A program made the position numbers and the translations under genes. DNA of 64,000 nucleotides, from the NCBI GenBank assembly GCA_002786025.1, contig NHNW01000005.1:744001-808000 (forward strand). Direction: 5' to 3'. Source of the stretch: Zasmidium citrigriseum (Eukaryota; Ascomycota; Dothideomycetes; Mycosphaerellales; Mycosphaerellaceae). The notes below the pieces were generated by a model. That model saw only the letters and a program-made list of their open reading frames with translations, was not told the origin of the DNA and did no database searches. This document shows positions 34,123 through 45,391 of this stretch, in pieces. The stretch's first letter is position 1, and each line of letters begins with the position of its first letter.

Positions 34123-34512
34123 CGACGGACCTTTTGAAGCATGAAAGACTGAATGGGCAATGGCAATCGAGAACCTCAAAACAAGGAGAACTCATTGACA
34201 CGCTCTTGGGGTCCGGCATCCAGAGGTCGTGAGGCCACAATGCTATTTTGAAATGCCTCGCCTATCAATAGGCCTTCTTCCTCTACATGAAACGACCTGG
34301 TTCTCATCTTGCAACGACAACCATCACGGAAATGGTCACCAACAGCTGTCCCTTACTTAAGCACACGAAACCCATCGCTACACAACGCACTGGAATGTAG
34401 CAGCTCAGTACTTCAGGAGGTGGCTTAGTCTGCAGCCAGTCTGCTACTTAGACCCAGGTAAACTCCTCTGCCTGGACGAATCCGCAAGAATATCAGTCTC
34501 AAGCACAGCATC
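34123..34512. other. Intergenic region, no gene supported
   Basis: 390 bp between two membrane-protein genes on the same strand. Only short frames. Confidence 0.4.
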
Positions 34513-35682
34513 ATGGCCTCTACTACACGAACATGGACCACGAGCGGCTGGTACACGACTACCGGAACAGCCTTTCCCTGGCCAGTCGTCTCATATCCGG
34601 TGACCATGACGATACCACATACCGGTACTCAGGCCTTTCTCACGATAACGACTGATCGCGTTGGCAATCCTATCGCCCCAAGACTGCCTATTGACTGGAT
34701 GGTCAGTCGTTTCCTCATGCCCGTTGTCATTCATAACGAAAGCTGACTGCTCATAGCCCATGATCATATCCGGAGTCTGGGTTCTCGGATACTTCAGCCT
34801 TTTGGCCATTGGGGCGTGGGCCTTCACGCGGCATGTTAAGAAATATGAACGCAAATTTGAGCCATCCGACGTTTCAAAGAGCATTGCGGAGAGCCAGCTG
34901 CTGGGCACACTAGCCGACATCGAGGACCGGTGCCCGAACTTCTTCACTTCACTTCTGAAAGCTCTCATCTTGCTGCTGACCTTGATGCTGGCGTACTGGT
35001 CCGACATTACCAATCCTATAGAATTTCTCGCAGTATCACTTTCTAATGTCCCGCTTGCTGGCGCCTTTTACGTCAACAAACCCGAACGGAACTTCATAGT
35101 CAAAGCTAGGAAGGTCGAGAAGATGACATTGACCTGGACTTTCTCCGAATACTCACAGATCCCGGCATTCTACTTCTTTGGCTGGCAAATCTTAGCCATC
35201 AGCCTATCGATCAGATCACTTGTCTTCCTGCCAGGCGCTTTCATGTTGGTATTTGTCGACCCTCGACCCGAGCACCGGAACTTTCTCCTCAAAGCCATCA
35301 TGTGTGCTTGCACCATTGGAGTTGCCTTGGCCGCGATGACATTCGTTGTCATTGAGGGATTCGTGGCATCCACTGAGCCAGGAGACGTGCAGACTGCGGT
35401 CATTCCACCGCTTGCCTGGCTGGGCACATGGATGGTGACTCCTGATTGGATCGTTGCCTTTTTTCTTCTGGGGTTTGTCGATGCGCTGATTTTTATTAGC
35501 TTGACGCAGTTTGGTATGTTTTCTGCTCTTGACACTGCGGTACTTGCAACGCTGACGAGCCAACAGATGATGAGAATAAGGAGCCGCCAAGCTTCGATGA
35601 GCTTTGCGCTCTGTATGCAGCGGAGGATATACAGCGATTGGATGAAAAGCAGACTTATGAATCGAGAGAAACCATCGTGTAG
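34513..35682 (+). CDS. Divergent multi-pass membrane protein, unknown function
   Basis: join(34513..34701,34757..35513,35567..35682), 353 residues. Introns are 55 bp (GTCAGT...CATAG) and 53 bp (GTATGT, CTGACG, CAACAG). The unspliced 3' frame would end at 35737, but the splice gives a hydrophilic tail (DDENKEPPSFDELCALYAAED). The N-terminal ~63 residues are T/S-rich without a signal peptide (MASTTRTWTTSGWYTTTG) and could be an extracellular segment. Six or seven hydrophobic segments follow. The block LMLAYWSDITNPIEFLAVSLS aligns with YW/YY-x-n-DP-x-x-x-L blocks in the proteins at 23062-25534 and 33092-34122, suggesting a common family. Function unknown. Confidence 0.65.
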
Positions 35683-36704
35683 CGAGGGTGAAAATGGCAG
35701 TGACCGAGTTCTTTCGATTTCGCTGTCTGGACGTTGAGCGTTTGCGAGACTCGACACAGGATTGGCGAACCATTAAACAGCTAGTAGTTAGCAACAATCG
35801 GCGGCGGCAACAGATCTTTAGCAGTAATAGAGATCATGACCAATGTCACGTACCACTTCTTCTCGAAGTCGCCATAGTCAGCGTAGTCACTGTGGCACTC
35901 TAACATCTCCCGTCACCAAACTCAGCATCGCGATCCCATCATCACGCAACCCACCACCGCACCAAAAGGGCTCGATCAACCGAACAGCCATGCCATATAC
36001 AGTAATGGCGGTCATCTCGTGATGATGGCATGCCACAGCTCAGCGCCATGATCGACAGTGAAAGTGGCTGCTGACGACCTGACAGTGGCTCAACAGTGAG
36101 ATCGAACAATCGGTGTGACTCCGCTGCGCCTCATGGAGGATGTAGCCACGATCGGGAGGGTATTTAGGTTTGAGGGAGGTGGGATTCGGGATCGTTGTGA
36201 AGATTGAGGGATTTTGTCTGCTTTTGCTGGAGGAAGGGCTTGACAGGCGTGAGAAAAAGATCGCGATGGGTGGAATCAGATAGTATCGATAATTTTGTGT
36301 TTACCATGTGCAATTCAGCCCTCAGAACTACCAGAATGTTGAAAAGAAGAGGAAGACAAGAGACATGAAGTCCACCACCCACACCGTCCTCTTTCGTCAT
36401 CTTGGCACTTCACATCCCCAATAGAGTTTAGATCATCTGCGCTTGCCAACTCTAAACCAACTTTCCCCGGACTCTGACGTCTGTTCCAACGGGGATCAAT
36501 TGCTCGACGAGGCGTGGTTGGTTTCATACCAAGTTTGCACCCGTTGTGGGCATAACGACGTCAGTGGTTTGATAAGGACAAAGAAACGTGAATATATAGA
36601 CCGTGCTCCGCGGGACGATTCATTCACTTCCTCAACTTTACACTACCAAGCACCAACTATTAGCCTACCAACGAAGTTTAATACACACAACCACCACTAC
36701 CACA
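35683..36704. other. Intergenic region, promoter of the small basic protein gene
   Basis: 1.0 kb. A TATATA-like string (~36593-36598) lies about 110 bp upstream of the next start codon and may be a TATA box. No gene supported. Confidence 0.4.
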
Positions 36705-37151
36705 ATGGCACGAACGACTGCTACCCGCACTGGCAAGAAGCCTTCTCTCCTCTCTCGTCTGAGGAACAAGAACCAGGCCAAGGTCACCACCTCGCAGTCG
36801 ACGAACCCAATCACGGGCACTACCACCACGACTCAGACCACGAAGACGCACCCCAAGGGATACGGTCATCGCGGTCATGGCGGCGAGGGTCCTATGGCTA
36901 GCAACCGCGAGACACATTACACCGGTACCCACTCGACGACTGCTCCTCATCGACACCAGAGGAGGAAGCCTAGGTAAGACCGACTTGGATCTCTTTCGTT
37001 TGATCGATCGCTAATGACTCGTTGTAGCATGGGTGACAAAATGTCTGGCGCTATGATGAAGCTCCGTGGTTCGCTCACTCGTCGACCTGGCAAGAAGGCT
37101 GCTGGCACCAGGAGGATGCACGGCACCGACGGCAAGGGTGGCCACCACTAG
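36705..37151 (+). CDS. Small basic conserved fungal protein, unknown function
   Basis: join(36705..36973,37028..37151), 130 residues. The 54-bp intron (GTAAGA, GCTAATG, TGTAG) is phase 2. The protein is rich in T, K, R, G and H with almost no hydrophobic core. The N-terminus MARTTATRTGKKPSLLSRLRNKN and the C-terminal block GDKMSGAMMKLRGSLTRRPGKKAAGTRRMHGTDGKG are the recognisable parts; the latter occurs, as I recall, in many ascomycete proteins of about this length that are often abundant in stress or conidial transcriptomes. It is probably disordered, except for a possible amphipathic helix at MSGAMMKLRGSL. An upstream TATA-like string suggests regulated, possibly strong expression (inference). 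No function known to me. Confidence 0.75.
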
Positions 37152-37525
37152 ACCGATTGATGAAGGTTGATGATTTGACGACGGAATGATTGTTGTATGA
37201 TTATGTCGATTTGTGTTGGTGGTAATGGCGATACCCTTCTGCTCTTCGAGAGTTTTGTCTGTAGCGGTTGTATATATCGAAGCGTTGATTGCAGTGTTCA
37301 ATGGCCTTCGTTCCCAGTCTTCTCAGCTCCAGCAGTTACTGATCCAGGGGTTGCGCTTCGTGCATTCGGCCTGTGCAGGACGTTGGCCGTCGTTAGAACG
37401 CTATTTTCCATGCGCACAGTCCCGCTGGTTCTGAGCTCGTACATCTCTTCAATCGACAGGGCAGTCTATTACCCGGCAAACGTTCACACCTCCATCTTGC
37501 TCTACCTCTTGCTTTCAATGAGTGC
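37152..37525. other. Convergent 3' intergenic region
   Basis: 374 bp between convergent genes. A long plus-strand frame starting here is the antisense of DAM1 and is not called. Confidence 0.4.
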
Positions 37526-38291
37526 TCATCGCGCACCTCGCCCTCTCGGCACACCTCTCGCGATGCCACTCCCTCTGCCAGCCGCACCGCCTCTTGCTCC
37601 TCTCGTACTATTTCCTCTGGCGATTCCACTTGCTCCAGCCCGACCTCTTCCAGTCGCACCTCGCCCTGCTGCAGCGCCTCTGGAGCTTGCTGTCGAAGGC
37701 GGTACAGAACTGTATTTGCTGCTGGGCTTGCTACTCGTGGGAGGATTCATGACGAATGAAGTGTCAGTAGTCAAGAATGTGGCTTCAGTATCCGGCGGTG
37801 CAGCAGTTCGTTGCGGAAAAGGCGAGTTCTCGAGAGGGTTGGAGGACGTTTGATGCCGTGAAAAGGATTGCGGAATAGGTGCCTGGAGTCACTCAGGCTT
37901 CGTTCATAAATCTGCTTGTGGGAACGCTTACCTCTGGGAAATCCACGCAGAACGCCGTCATGTTCATGCCATACAAGAAGGCACCGAAATTCTCGTTGAA
38001 ACGAGATATCGATTCGTTCAGCAGTTGAAGATGCATCATGTTGGCTTCCAGATCGGCCATTGCATCACTGAGCTCGCCAAATGCAGGCTCGAGAGTGGTA
38101 AGTGGGAAATCATTGCCGCCTAGTGTTGAGCCGGCTGTGGGTGTCGTCTGCGATGCTCGTAGACTTGTTCGAGATGGAGGACGCAGAGGGGTCGTTGGCC
38201 GGGAGGGAATTGCGCCTGACCGACTTCGAGAATGGGAATGCGACGAGGTTCGATTGTGATTGTCGACCGGAGTCGTCGTCGCCGAGGCCAT
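37526..38291 (-). CDS. DAM1: DASH complex subunit Dam1
   Basis: complement(join(37526..37882,37932..38291)), 238 residues. The 49-bp intron (GTAAGC...TCCAG) is phase 0, after VDFPE. The N-terminal ~58 residues are S/R/P-rich. The conserved Dam1 core lies at ~66-120: LEPAFGELSDAMADLEANM, HLQLLNESISRFNENF, FLYGMNMTAFCVDFPE. The C-terminal ~60 residues are an Arg/Gly/Ala-rich tail with repeated GRG, ARG and TRG. Dam1 is part of the ten-subunit DASH/Dam1 ring, which couples kinetochores to microtubule plus ends and is regulated by Aurora B/Ipl1. The serine- and arginine-rich N-terminus offers R-x-S sites of the Ipl1 type (inference). The basic tail would suit microtubule binding. The call rests on the core motif, which is diagnostic. 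Confidence 0.88.
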
Positions 38292-38509
38292 TCCGAGACG
38301 TTTCTGTGCTGCTGATAGTCGGATTGTGTGGTGTTGTTGATTTGTTTGAGGCTTAGACGCGCAAACACGCGTTAGTGCTGGCTTTGGCCCCTCCGAATTG
38401 ATGACATTGCATCAGCCCAGGAAAACTGGAGAGATCCGCAGGAACCGCATGCACCTCGCGCTCGTCTAAGATCCATCTCACTCCCTCCACCTCCGCCACC
38501 TACTACTAC

Positions 38510-40266
38510 ATGTCCTCAGCCAGCCGCCAACTCCGCCATCACCGTACACTCTGCTCGTTCTCCTCTGGTATTCGCCCGCCCCTCAGGCAACCGCATTGGA
38601 GCTGTGCTCCTCGTCGCTCAGCTGCAAACTATCGAGTTTCGCGCATAGCTGAGCCACAGTTCACCTCTGCGAAACACTCTGCGATCGACCCGAGGACCCT
38701 CGTCATCGCCGCGGTTGTCTCTCTAGCTGTCGCGTATACGACTATAGCATACACAGGAAAAGAAGAAGCTCCCAGGCAGCAATCTACAGAAGAAGACCTT
38801 TCCTCCATCGCCGCTATTGCGCTTGGCGCACATCCAGCATTCTATACCATGGCAGCGCAAAATCTCCCCGGAAGGCCGGGTAATCTTACTGCGGAACAAG
38901 AGACCAAGCTGAAGGAGATGTGGGCGACGAACTTGGAGTTCTTTGGAATGTCACATGAAGAAGTCTCAGAGGCGCAAGCCAATGGAACTCTGAATCCTTC
39001 AAGGACGCCGACTTCGCCGGACACCACGCCGAAGAAGAAGAAAGGCGGGTTGATGTCTCGGATCAGAGGGAAAGGCAAAGATGAAGAGGAGCCGACGAGC
39101 CCCACTACTGGCGGCGTTGATAACGACAAGCACGGCCAGGTCAAGGAGTACGAGCAGGCACTTGCGAGCATGAGCCCGGAGCAAATAAGAGAGGCTTTCT
39201 GGAACATGACCAAGCACGACCACCCCGATGCGATATTATTGCGATTCTTGCGCGCGAGGAAATGGGATGTACATGCTGCGCAAGTCATGGCTCTGTCGAC
39301 GTTACATTGGCGGTTAAAGGACATGCACGTGGACGACGACATCATGATCCGGGGTGAAGGTCATGCGATCAAGCAGAGCAAGTCGGATAATGCATCTGAA
39401 AAGAAGCTTGGCGAAGACTTCTTGGCTCAGATGCGAATGGGCAAATCGTTTCTTCATGGATTGGACAAGGATGGCAGGCCTTGCTGTTATGTGCGAGTGA
39501 GGTTACACCACGGTGGCGAACAGTGCCAGGAAAGTTTGGAGCGGTTCACGGTATACACGATAGAGACAGCGCGCATGATGTTGCGGCCGCCGGTTGACAC
39601 AGCGGTAAGTCAGAGCATACTTTCGGGCTTGCACACGATCTCTAACAGACGCCAAAGACAATCGTCTTCGACATGACTGACTTCAGCATGGCCAACATGG
39701 ATTACACCCCAGTCAAGTTCATGATCAAATGCTTCGAAGCCAACTACCCGGAATCCCTTGGAAGCGTGCTCGTCTACAAAGCGCCTTGGATATTCTCAGG
39801 TATCTGGAAAATCATCAAAGGCTGGCTGGACCCCGTAGTTGCCGGCAAAGTACATTTCGCCTCCAACGAGAAGGAACTCGAAGAGTGGATACCTCGAACG
39901 CGGATGCCCAAAGAACTCGGCGGCGACGAGAATTGGGAGTACCAGTACGTCGAACCAAAGGAGGGCGAGGATGCCTTGCTCGAGAAGCCGGAGGATAAGG
40001 AGCCCCTGATGGCAGAGAGGCGAGAATACTGCAAAGCCTACGAAAGCGCGACGCTGGCATGGATCAAGGGCGAGGACCGGATGGCAGAGAGAAACGAGCT
40101 CGCCGAGAAGATGGCTGTGAATTACTGGAAGCTGGACCCTTACATCCGCGCGAGGAGTCTGTATGACCGGACGGGTATTATTGGACCTATGGGAAGGCTG
40201 AACATTTATCCTGAGCAGAAGCAGGAGGTGCCTGCTACGACGACAAGTGAGAACGATGTGGATTGA
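38510..40266 (+). CDS. CSR1: CSR1-like Sec14/CRAL-TRIO lipid transfer protein with N-terminal membrane segment
   Basis: join(38510..39604,39649..40266), 570 residues. The intron is only 44 bp (GTAAGT, CTCTAAC, ACAG), phase 0. The N-terminal ~55 residues are basic, with a hydrophobic segment at ~60-82 (DPRTLVIAAVVSLAVAYTTI), which could be a mitochondrial presequence plus anchor or a signal anchor. CRAL-TRIO_N lies at ~223-270 (ILLRFLRARKWDVHAAQ) and the Sec14 lipid-binding domain at ~297-460, with VFDMTDFSMANMDYTPVKFM, CFEANYPESLG, YKAPWIFSGIWKIIKGWLDP and MPKELGG. These blocks fit the yeast Csr1/Sfh2 group best. Sec14 proteins exchange phosphatidylinositol with a second lipid and tune phosphoinositide synthesis. 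Yeast Csr1 is soluble, so the N-terminal extension is unusual. An internal start at a later Met is possible. Confidence 0.8.
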
Positions 40267-42958
40267 GAGAACCCAGTTCGAAGAAGGGCGTATCCCCAGG
40301 CATAGCAAGAGCGTGCTTCAACATACATTGTACAGAGAGAACGATCCATTTATCACCGGAGAATTCACTGCGGATACCATCCTAGGCGAGCAGTATGTTT
40401 GGATAGCGACCCGAGCGAAATGCCAGTAAGTCGTTGAATTGAACTTCTTTTTCTCTCTGGCCAACTGTCACATGAATCGTTCCTTCCGCTCCGATCACAG
40501 TCTGGACTGGGACGTGCCTGCCGTTCTTGATACAGATTCTGTCTTGACCAGCGCACGGTCACGAGCTTTATTTCAACCTCACATCAGCACCACTGCCTCT
40601 CGCGCTCCTCGTCAGACATATCACGCGCTCGACCGTCCATGGACAACCGCCTCGTCACTAATTTCGTCCGTCTACCGATTCAGCTTCTATCCTTGCAATC
40701 CTGCCGCCTACCTGCACCCGCATCGTCTCGAGGACCCATCCACACGACATACGAACAAGACCTAACGACCTTAACAGTCGGAACGCGCGGTGATGCGCCA
40801 AGCTCACCTCCATCAATATTTGATGCACAAGGATCTCCCCATTCTTCCCGCGCACTTCACGAGGCTCCGCGATCCGACTGCGGCTGTTCGTGGAAGGCCT
40901 GCCTAAAAGCAAATCGCCGAGAAGATTGCCTTCCTGGCAGGGGATGGGGAAGCCTGTATCGAGGTCTTGGCTGCACGCGACATGTCAACGAAGTCTTCAT
41001 TATTACAATTGCGAAGGCGTGGGGTGGCGATGTCTTGGATCGTGTTCGTGTCAGAAAGAATGCACTGTTGGAAATTTCGGCGACAGGTCCGTCAGTTTGT
41101 GAGCGAATATCCGACTTGGCAATTCAGCTTCATCGATTCGATCCGACCAAGTATTCGATGGCATCAGGTGATGAACAGCATGTGATGGGATGCGCGCGGA
41201 AACCCAACTCCGGTGGTGGCGGGAATCGAGAATTCTCCAGTCTTCGTTTTTACACTCTTGCATATGCAGCGATGTGAAAAGCTTCGAAGAGCTTGGCGGT
41301 GATGGATGATCGGACGCTGTACGAAAGGTGCGTTTGAAACGTCAAGAGCTGATGTGTCGATTCTATGGCCAAGAAAACGTACAGAAGAGCCTCAGGCTTG
41401 GGAGTTCGAGCATGGCTTACCCCATGGAGGAGAGTGCTTACCTGAGGATGAGAGGACACGCCTGTGATGTGACGTCTGCAGCTACTACTCGGAGTTAAGT
41501 TTCTGACATCACCGTGGTACTGACAACACGTGCGATGCTTGACCGAAGCAAAATTACCGCCAAAGGAAGCAGAACTTTGCTTCCGAGAAACCGATCCGAC
41601 AACGCAGAAACTTCGTGATCAGAGAAAGACTGGGTGTTGTGCAACCCACCATATTCGGCTCATGCGGATGTCAAAGGTGCTAATGCAGCGATCTCCAAGT
41701 GCCCGTCGGTCTCGCGGCGATGTGATGCGGCTCTCGCTTCGCTGCGACTACGGCCGAATGCGGGATGTGCAACATTCATCCTGGACCTGACCGCATGCCA
41801 GCCCTACAATCCGAGGGAGGGGGCCGGCGCATGTTGAGTTGTGCAAATGCTTGGAACAGCATCGACGAGACCGTGACCTGAGATATTCGTTCTCGTGCGA
41901 ATACGATCCGTTTGGGTGGCGAGCGAATGTCTTGGTAACTTGGTTGTCAGCTCGCGGCGACCACGTTGATGGCGCCACAGATTCGGTCGGAACCAGAGAA
42001 GCGGAACAGGAACGTCAGCTCGCGAACCGCAAAAGGATGTGCGCATTCTGACTCTTTAACGTCGCCCGATGGTATCGTGGCATGATGACTGATGATGCGC
42101 AAAGGCGGTGACAGCAAAGGAAAGCAATAGCTAATCGCAAACCTTGCCTTGGAAGATGTATGGACGGCCGTCGGACTCGGAATCACGCGGACGCCGAAGG
42201 CGCGTGAAGAGGAAGAAACAGACAGAAGAGGCTCTGGATCCGACCAATGTGCTGACTGGATGCCGGACACGCTGAACGATGGCTCGTCGTCGAGAAGTCG
42301 GTGTTGCCCTTGGGGTTGGATTGGACCGGGAGGCGGCGGATGGTAGGGATCAGTGGTCACGCCAGAACGGTGCTTGGCATGCAGCCAGCCGCTCGCTGGC
42401 GCCGCCTGCTGGCACCGGCTTTCGCAGCTTCGAGAGCTCTTTCCTGCAGACGTCAGTTGGGCGTGGTGGTGGTGAGCAAGAATTGCCCGGCCTGCGATGT
42501 GTGCGGCTGTCTTCACGCTTCCTCTTCCTGCCTGCCTGCTGACATATGACATACCTACTACCTTGTCTGGGCCGAGAGCGGAACAGCGTCGACGGTGCCT
42601 GGCGGCCGGCATCGATCACGGCGTTGTCGATGTAGTCACCGGCGCGGATGTGCTGGTTCTGCTTCTCGCAGTTGTTGAGCACCTTTTATTATCCCCGTCC
42701 AGCGCCTGCTGCAGCAGACCTTGCTGTTTTCCTCCCTCTTGCTTTCCGCCCTCCGCCTCTCCATACCAGCTGACCTCGCGTCTGGCTTTGCGTGCTTTCC
42801 GCCCAGCCCATAAGCACCTATTGTAAAGCTTACCCACATCCTCCTCGTCGCATTCGCTCTGCCAGCTGTTTTCCTCCGCCTAGAAAACAGTCAGTACCCT
42901 CAATCGCTTCACGACCTACAGCAGTCCTCCGACAACACCCTGAGAGAGGTTCAAACCC
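40267..42958. other. 2.7 kb gene-poor region
   Basis: The longest stretch without a supported gene. A 212-codon plus-strand frame (40639-41277) and a 221-codon minus-strand frame (41947-42612) are present; neither has recognisable motifs, and the latter is low-complexity in H/S/P. A B-box-like GGTTCAAACCC near 42949 lacks a cloverleaf around it. It may hold a long 5' UTR or regulatory region of the YTP1-like gene. Confidence 0.4.
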
Positions 42959-44767
42959 ATGCGAGCCCGGAGCGCAGTCCTCCTAACCTCTGCAGCGCTC
43001 CTCTTGGGGGCGCTGCCACTGGTGGTAGCTCATGGCGATGAGTCCGGCGACATGGACATGGAGGGACCGAAGGTGACCCCGATCGATCCAGATTCTCCTA
43101 CGGCGATTGCGCATAGACTGGAGAGCTATTTCCGCCATCCGCATTACTTCGGATGGAACCTGGCGCATACGGTATTGATGGTCCTGGCGTGGTTCATTGC
43201 CATGCCTTTGGCCATCATGCTCAGCATTGCACGATCTCGGTACCATCTCCCGGCGCAAATCTTCTTCCACATCCTGAATGGGCTCGGTGTGTTCACAGCA
43301 GTCGTGTACAACGCTTCGACACCCGACCTCTACCCCAACAACTCTCACCATCCTCTGGGATGGGCAGTAACCGGTTTCACCATTGCTTGGACTCTCATGT
43401 CGTTCTACGTCGCCTATGGCGAGTATAAGAGCAAGCGAAGGGCATCGTTGGAGCAAGGAAGACCTTTGACCTCGCAAAGGATGGCGGAGTACAACCAATT
43501 CCATGACGAGACACCACCCAGACACTCAAGGGACTCTGGACAGGGGACGGAGCGCAACTCGGCTTCGCTGTTCGGTTCGCGCCAGAACTCCTCAGACTCT
43601 GTGTACCAGAAGCCCGAGCTGCCCATGGACGACGACTTCGAGGAGGATGACCATGAGCAAGAGCCGGAGAAGCGAGGATTTCTCGGCAACAACAGGGTGG
43701 ACCGATTCATCTCGAAGAGTGTCCAGCGCTTCTCGACGCAACGCGCATCCAAGGTGGTTCGCTTCTGCCAGATCGTGCTGGAGAAGTTCTTGATGCTCCT
43801 GGGCTTCGCAGCGCTGACATCCGGATTCATCGTATCTGGTGGCCTCTTCCGTGACAGACAGATTTTCTCGGGTCTTGCGCATTACATCAAGGGCGGCATC
43901 TTCGTTTGGTACGGCTTGCTCACTCTTGGCCGATGGATGGGAGCTTTCACCGAGTTCGGCTGGGCTTGGAACGTCCGACCGCAGCGACCGCTCGTGTCGA
44001 AATGGAAGTCGATGGTTCCATCGGCTGAATTCACCGAATCATTCGTCATCTGGTTGTACGGCGCCAGCAATGTCTTCCTGGAGCACCTGAACAACTGGGG
44101 CAGCGAATGGACGCCATCCGACCTCGAGCACCTCAGCATCACCATCCTGTTCTTCGGTGGCGGCCTCTTGGGTATGTTGATTGAATCAAGATGGATACTC
44201 AACTTGACCAACACCACGGTCGAGGTCCAGAAGAGCAAGGAGGGTGGTCTTGCAGGCGCCTCCCGCTTCGCCGCAAGTGGAGCCGTAGAAGAGCCGGACG
44301 ATCATGATCAGCGCTGGGAAGAGCCAAAGACTTACCGGGTATCATTGAATCCAATGCCGGGCCTCACAATCATGCTGCTCGGTATGATGATGGGAGCACA
44401 CCACCAGAAGAGCATGGTGAGCACGATGATGCACGCGCAGTGGGGAGGTCTGTTCAGCGCTTTCGCCCTCGCCCGCGCCGCAACGTACATCACCCTCTAC
44501 ATCAAACCCCCGACGTCGCACTTCCCATCGAGACCGCCCAGCGAAATCGTGGCGAGCTTCTGCTTGTGCGCCGGCGGTATTCTGTTCATGAACAGCGCCT
44601 CGGACGTCGTCTGGGCGATCGAGTCGAACGGCCTGGACGCCATGACCATCTTCACCGTGTCGATGGGCCTGACGGGCATCATCCTCGGCTGGGAGATCGT
44701 CGTGTTCGCCATCAAGGGCTGGGCGATGCGAAAAGAAAGAGCCGCTGCTGGCAAGCCGTTAGCATGA
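42959..44767 (+). CDS. YTP1-like multi-pass membrane protein (DUF2427 and Ytp1 regions)
   Basis: Single exon, 602 residues. A signal peptide is evident (residues 1-24, ending VVAHGDES), followed by a short His/Asp/Met-containing segment. DUF2427-like helices lie at ~55-150 (HPHYFGWNLAHTVLMVLAWFI, HILNGLGVF). A hydrophilic S/D/E-rich loop spans ~160-260. The Ytp1 region (~270-590) has about eight helices, with FVWYGLLTLGRW, ASNVFLEHL, MPGLTIMLLGMMMGAHHQ and CAGGILFMNSASDVV. The family occurs throughout fungi; yeast Ytp1 is an uncharacterised membrane protein. The His residues in the helices (HHQKS, AHYI) and the N-terminal HGD...DMDME resemble metal-binding patterns, but this is speculation. 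The acidic loop carries SP/SR sites. Length and domain order are normal. Confidence 0.83.
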   Translation: MRARSAVLLTSAALLLGALPLVVAHGDESGDMDMEGPKVTPIDPDSPTAIAHRLESYFRHPHYFGWNLAHTVLMVLAWFIAMPLAIMLSIARSRYHLPAQIFFHILNGLGVFTAVVYNASTPDLYPNNSHHPLGWAVTGFTIAWTLMSFYVAYGEYKSKRRASLEQGRPLTSQRMAEYNQFHDETPPRHSRDSGQGTERNSASLFGSRQNSSDSVYQKPELPMDDDFEEDDHEQEPEKRGFLGNNRVDRFISKSVQRFSTQRASKVVRFCQIVLEKFLMLLGFAALTSGFIVSGGLFRDRQIFSGLAHYIKGGIFVWYGLLTLGRWMGAFTEFGWAWNVRPQRPLVSKWKSMVPSAEFTESFVIWLYGASNVFLEHLNNWGSEWTPSDLEHLSITILFFGGGLLGMLIESRWILNLTNTTVEVQKSKEGGLAGASRFAASGAVEEPDDHDQRWEEPKTYRVSLNPMPGLTIMLLGMMMGAHHQKSMVSTMMHAQWGGLFSAFALARAATYITLYIKPPTSHFPSRPPSEIVASFCLCAGGILFMNSASDVVWAIESNGLDAMTIFTVSMGLTGIILGWEIVVFAIKGWAMRKERAAAGKPLA

Positions 44768-45391
44768 TCGAACTTCGACGCCCGAAACGACAGTTAGCAT
44801 GAACCCGCACTTTGCGCAGCTGAGTCTGCTGCGGCGGCCGAAAGAAAAGCAAAAGAAAGAGAAGACTTACTCACGAGACCTATGACCTTTTGGATAGATG
44901 AGGAGGGGGATACGCTTCAAAGTCGATCTTTGAGACGGGGACCTGATTGCATGAATATGGCGCGGCTCCCTTGGATAGCCTTCCTTTTTGCGAAGCGTCG
45001 AGATACCCTATTTTGCGCGCTTCTTTTAGGAACCTGTCGCTTCTGATTCTGGAGCCGGGTGTCCTTTTGTTGTTCTTTTGGCGAAAGTCATGATAGATGT
45101 GTCCTCAGGGTAGCCTTAATGTCTGAATCGGATTAATGAATGTCGTCCACTCTCGATACCGTTGTCGTCTTTTTGTGGCCTCGTCCTCGTCCGCCGTCAG
45201 TCGTAGAATGGTCGATGATATTGCACGATGTTGATGTATGAGGATGAAAAGGAGACGACCGTCTTTCGACATGTGAACCACGCCAAGCCAAGCCTGCTGC
45301 GCCACAATCCGAGCGACTTCACGTCCCAAGAATTCGGCCAAACCTTCAAGTGTTCAGATCATCCAACCAAAAATTGAGAGACACGATCGTC
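44768..45391. other. Intergenic region, no gene supported
   Basis: 624 bp, 3' flank of the YTP1-like gene and promoter of RSA3. A 78-codon minus-strand frame is not called. Confidence 0.4.

Noticed and set aside
37197..37853. 218-codon plus-strand frame opposite DAM1
   Set aside because: Its A/P/L-rich middle is the complement of the Arg/Gly tail of Dam1; the Dam1 core motif decides the strand.
40639..41277. 212-codon frame in the gene-poor region
   Set aside because: Mixed composition without domain, signal peptide or membrane pattern; kept only as an open question.
42940..42975. Possible tRNA B box (GGTTCAAACCC)
   Set aside because: No A box at the right distance and no acceptor or anticodon stems; it overlaps the YTP1-like start codon.
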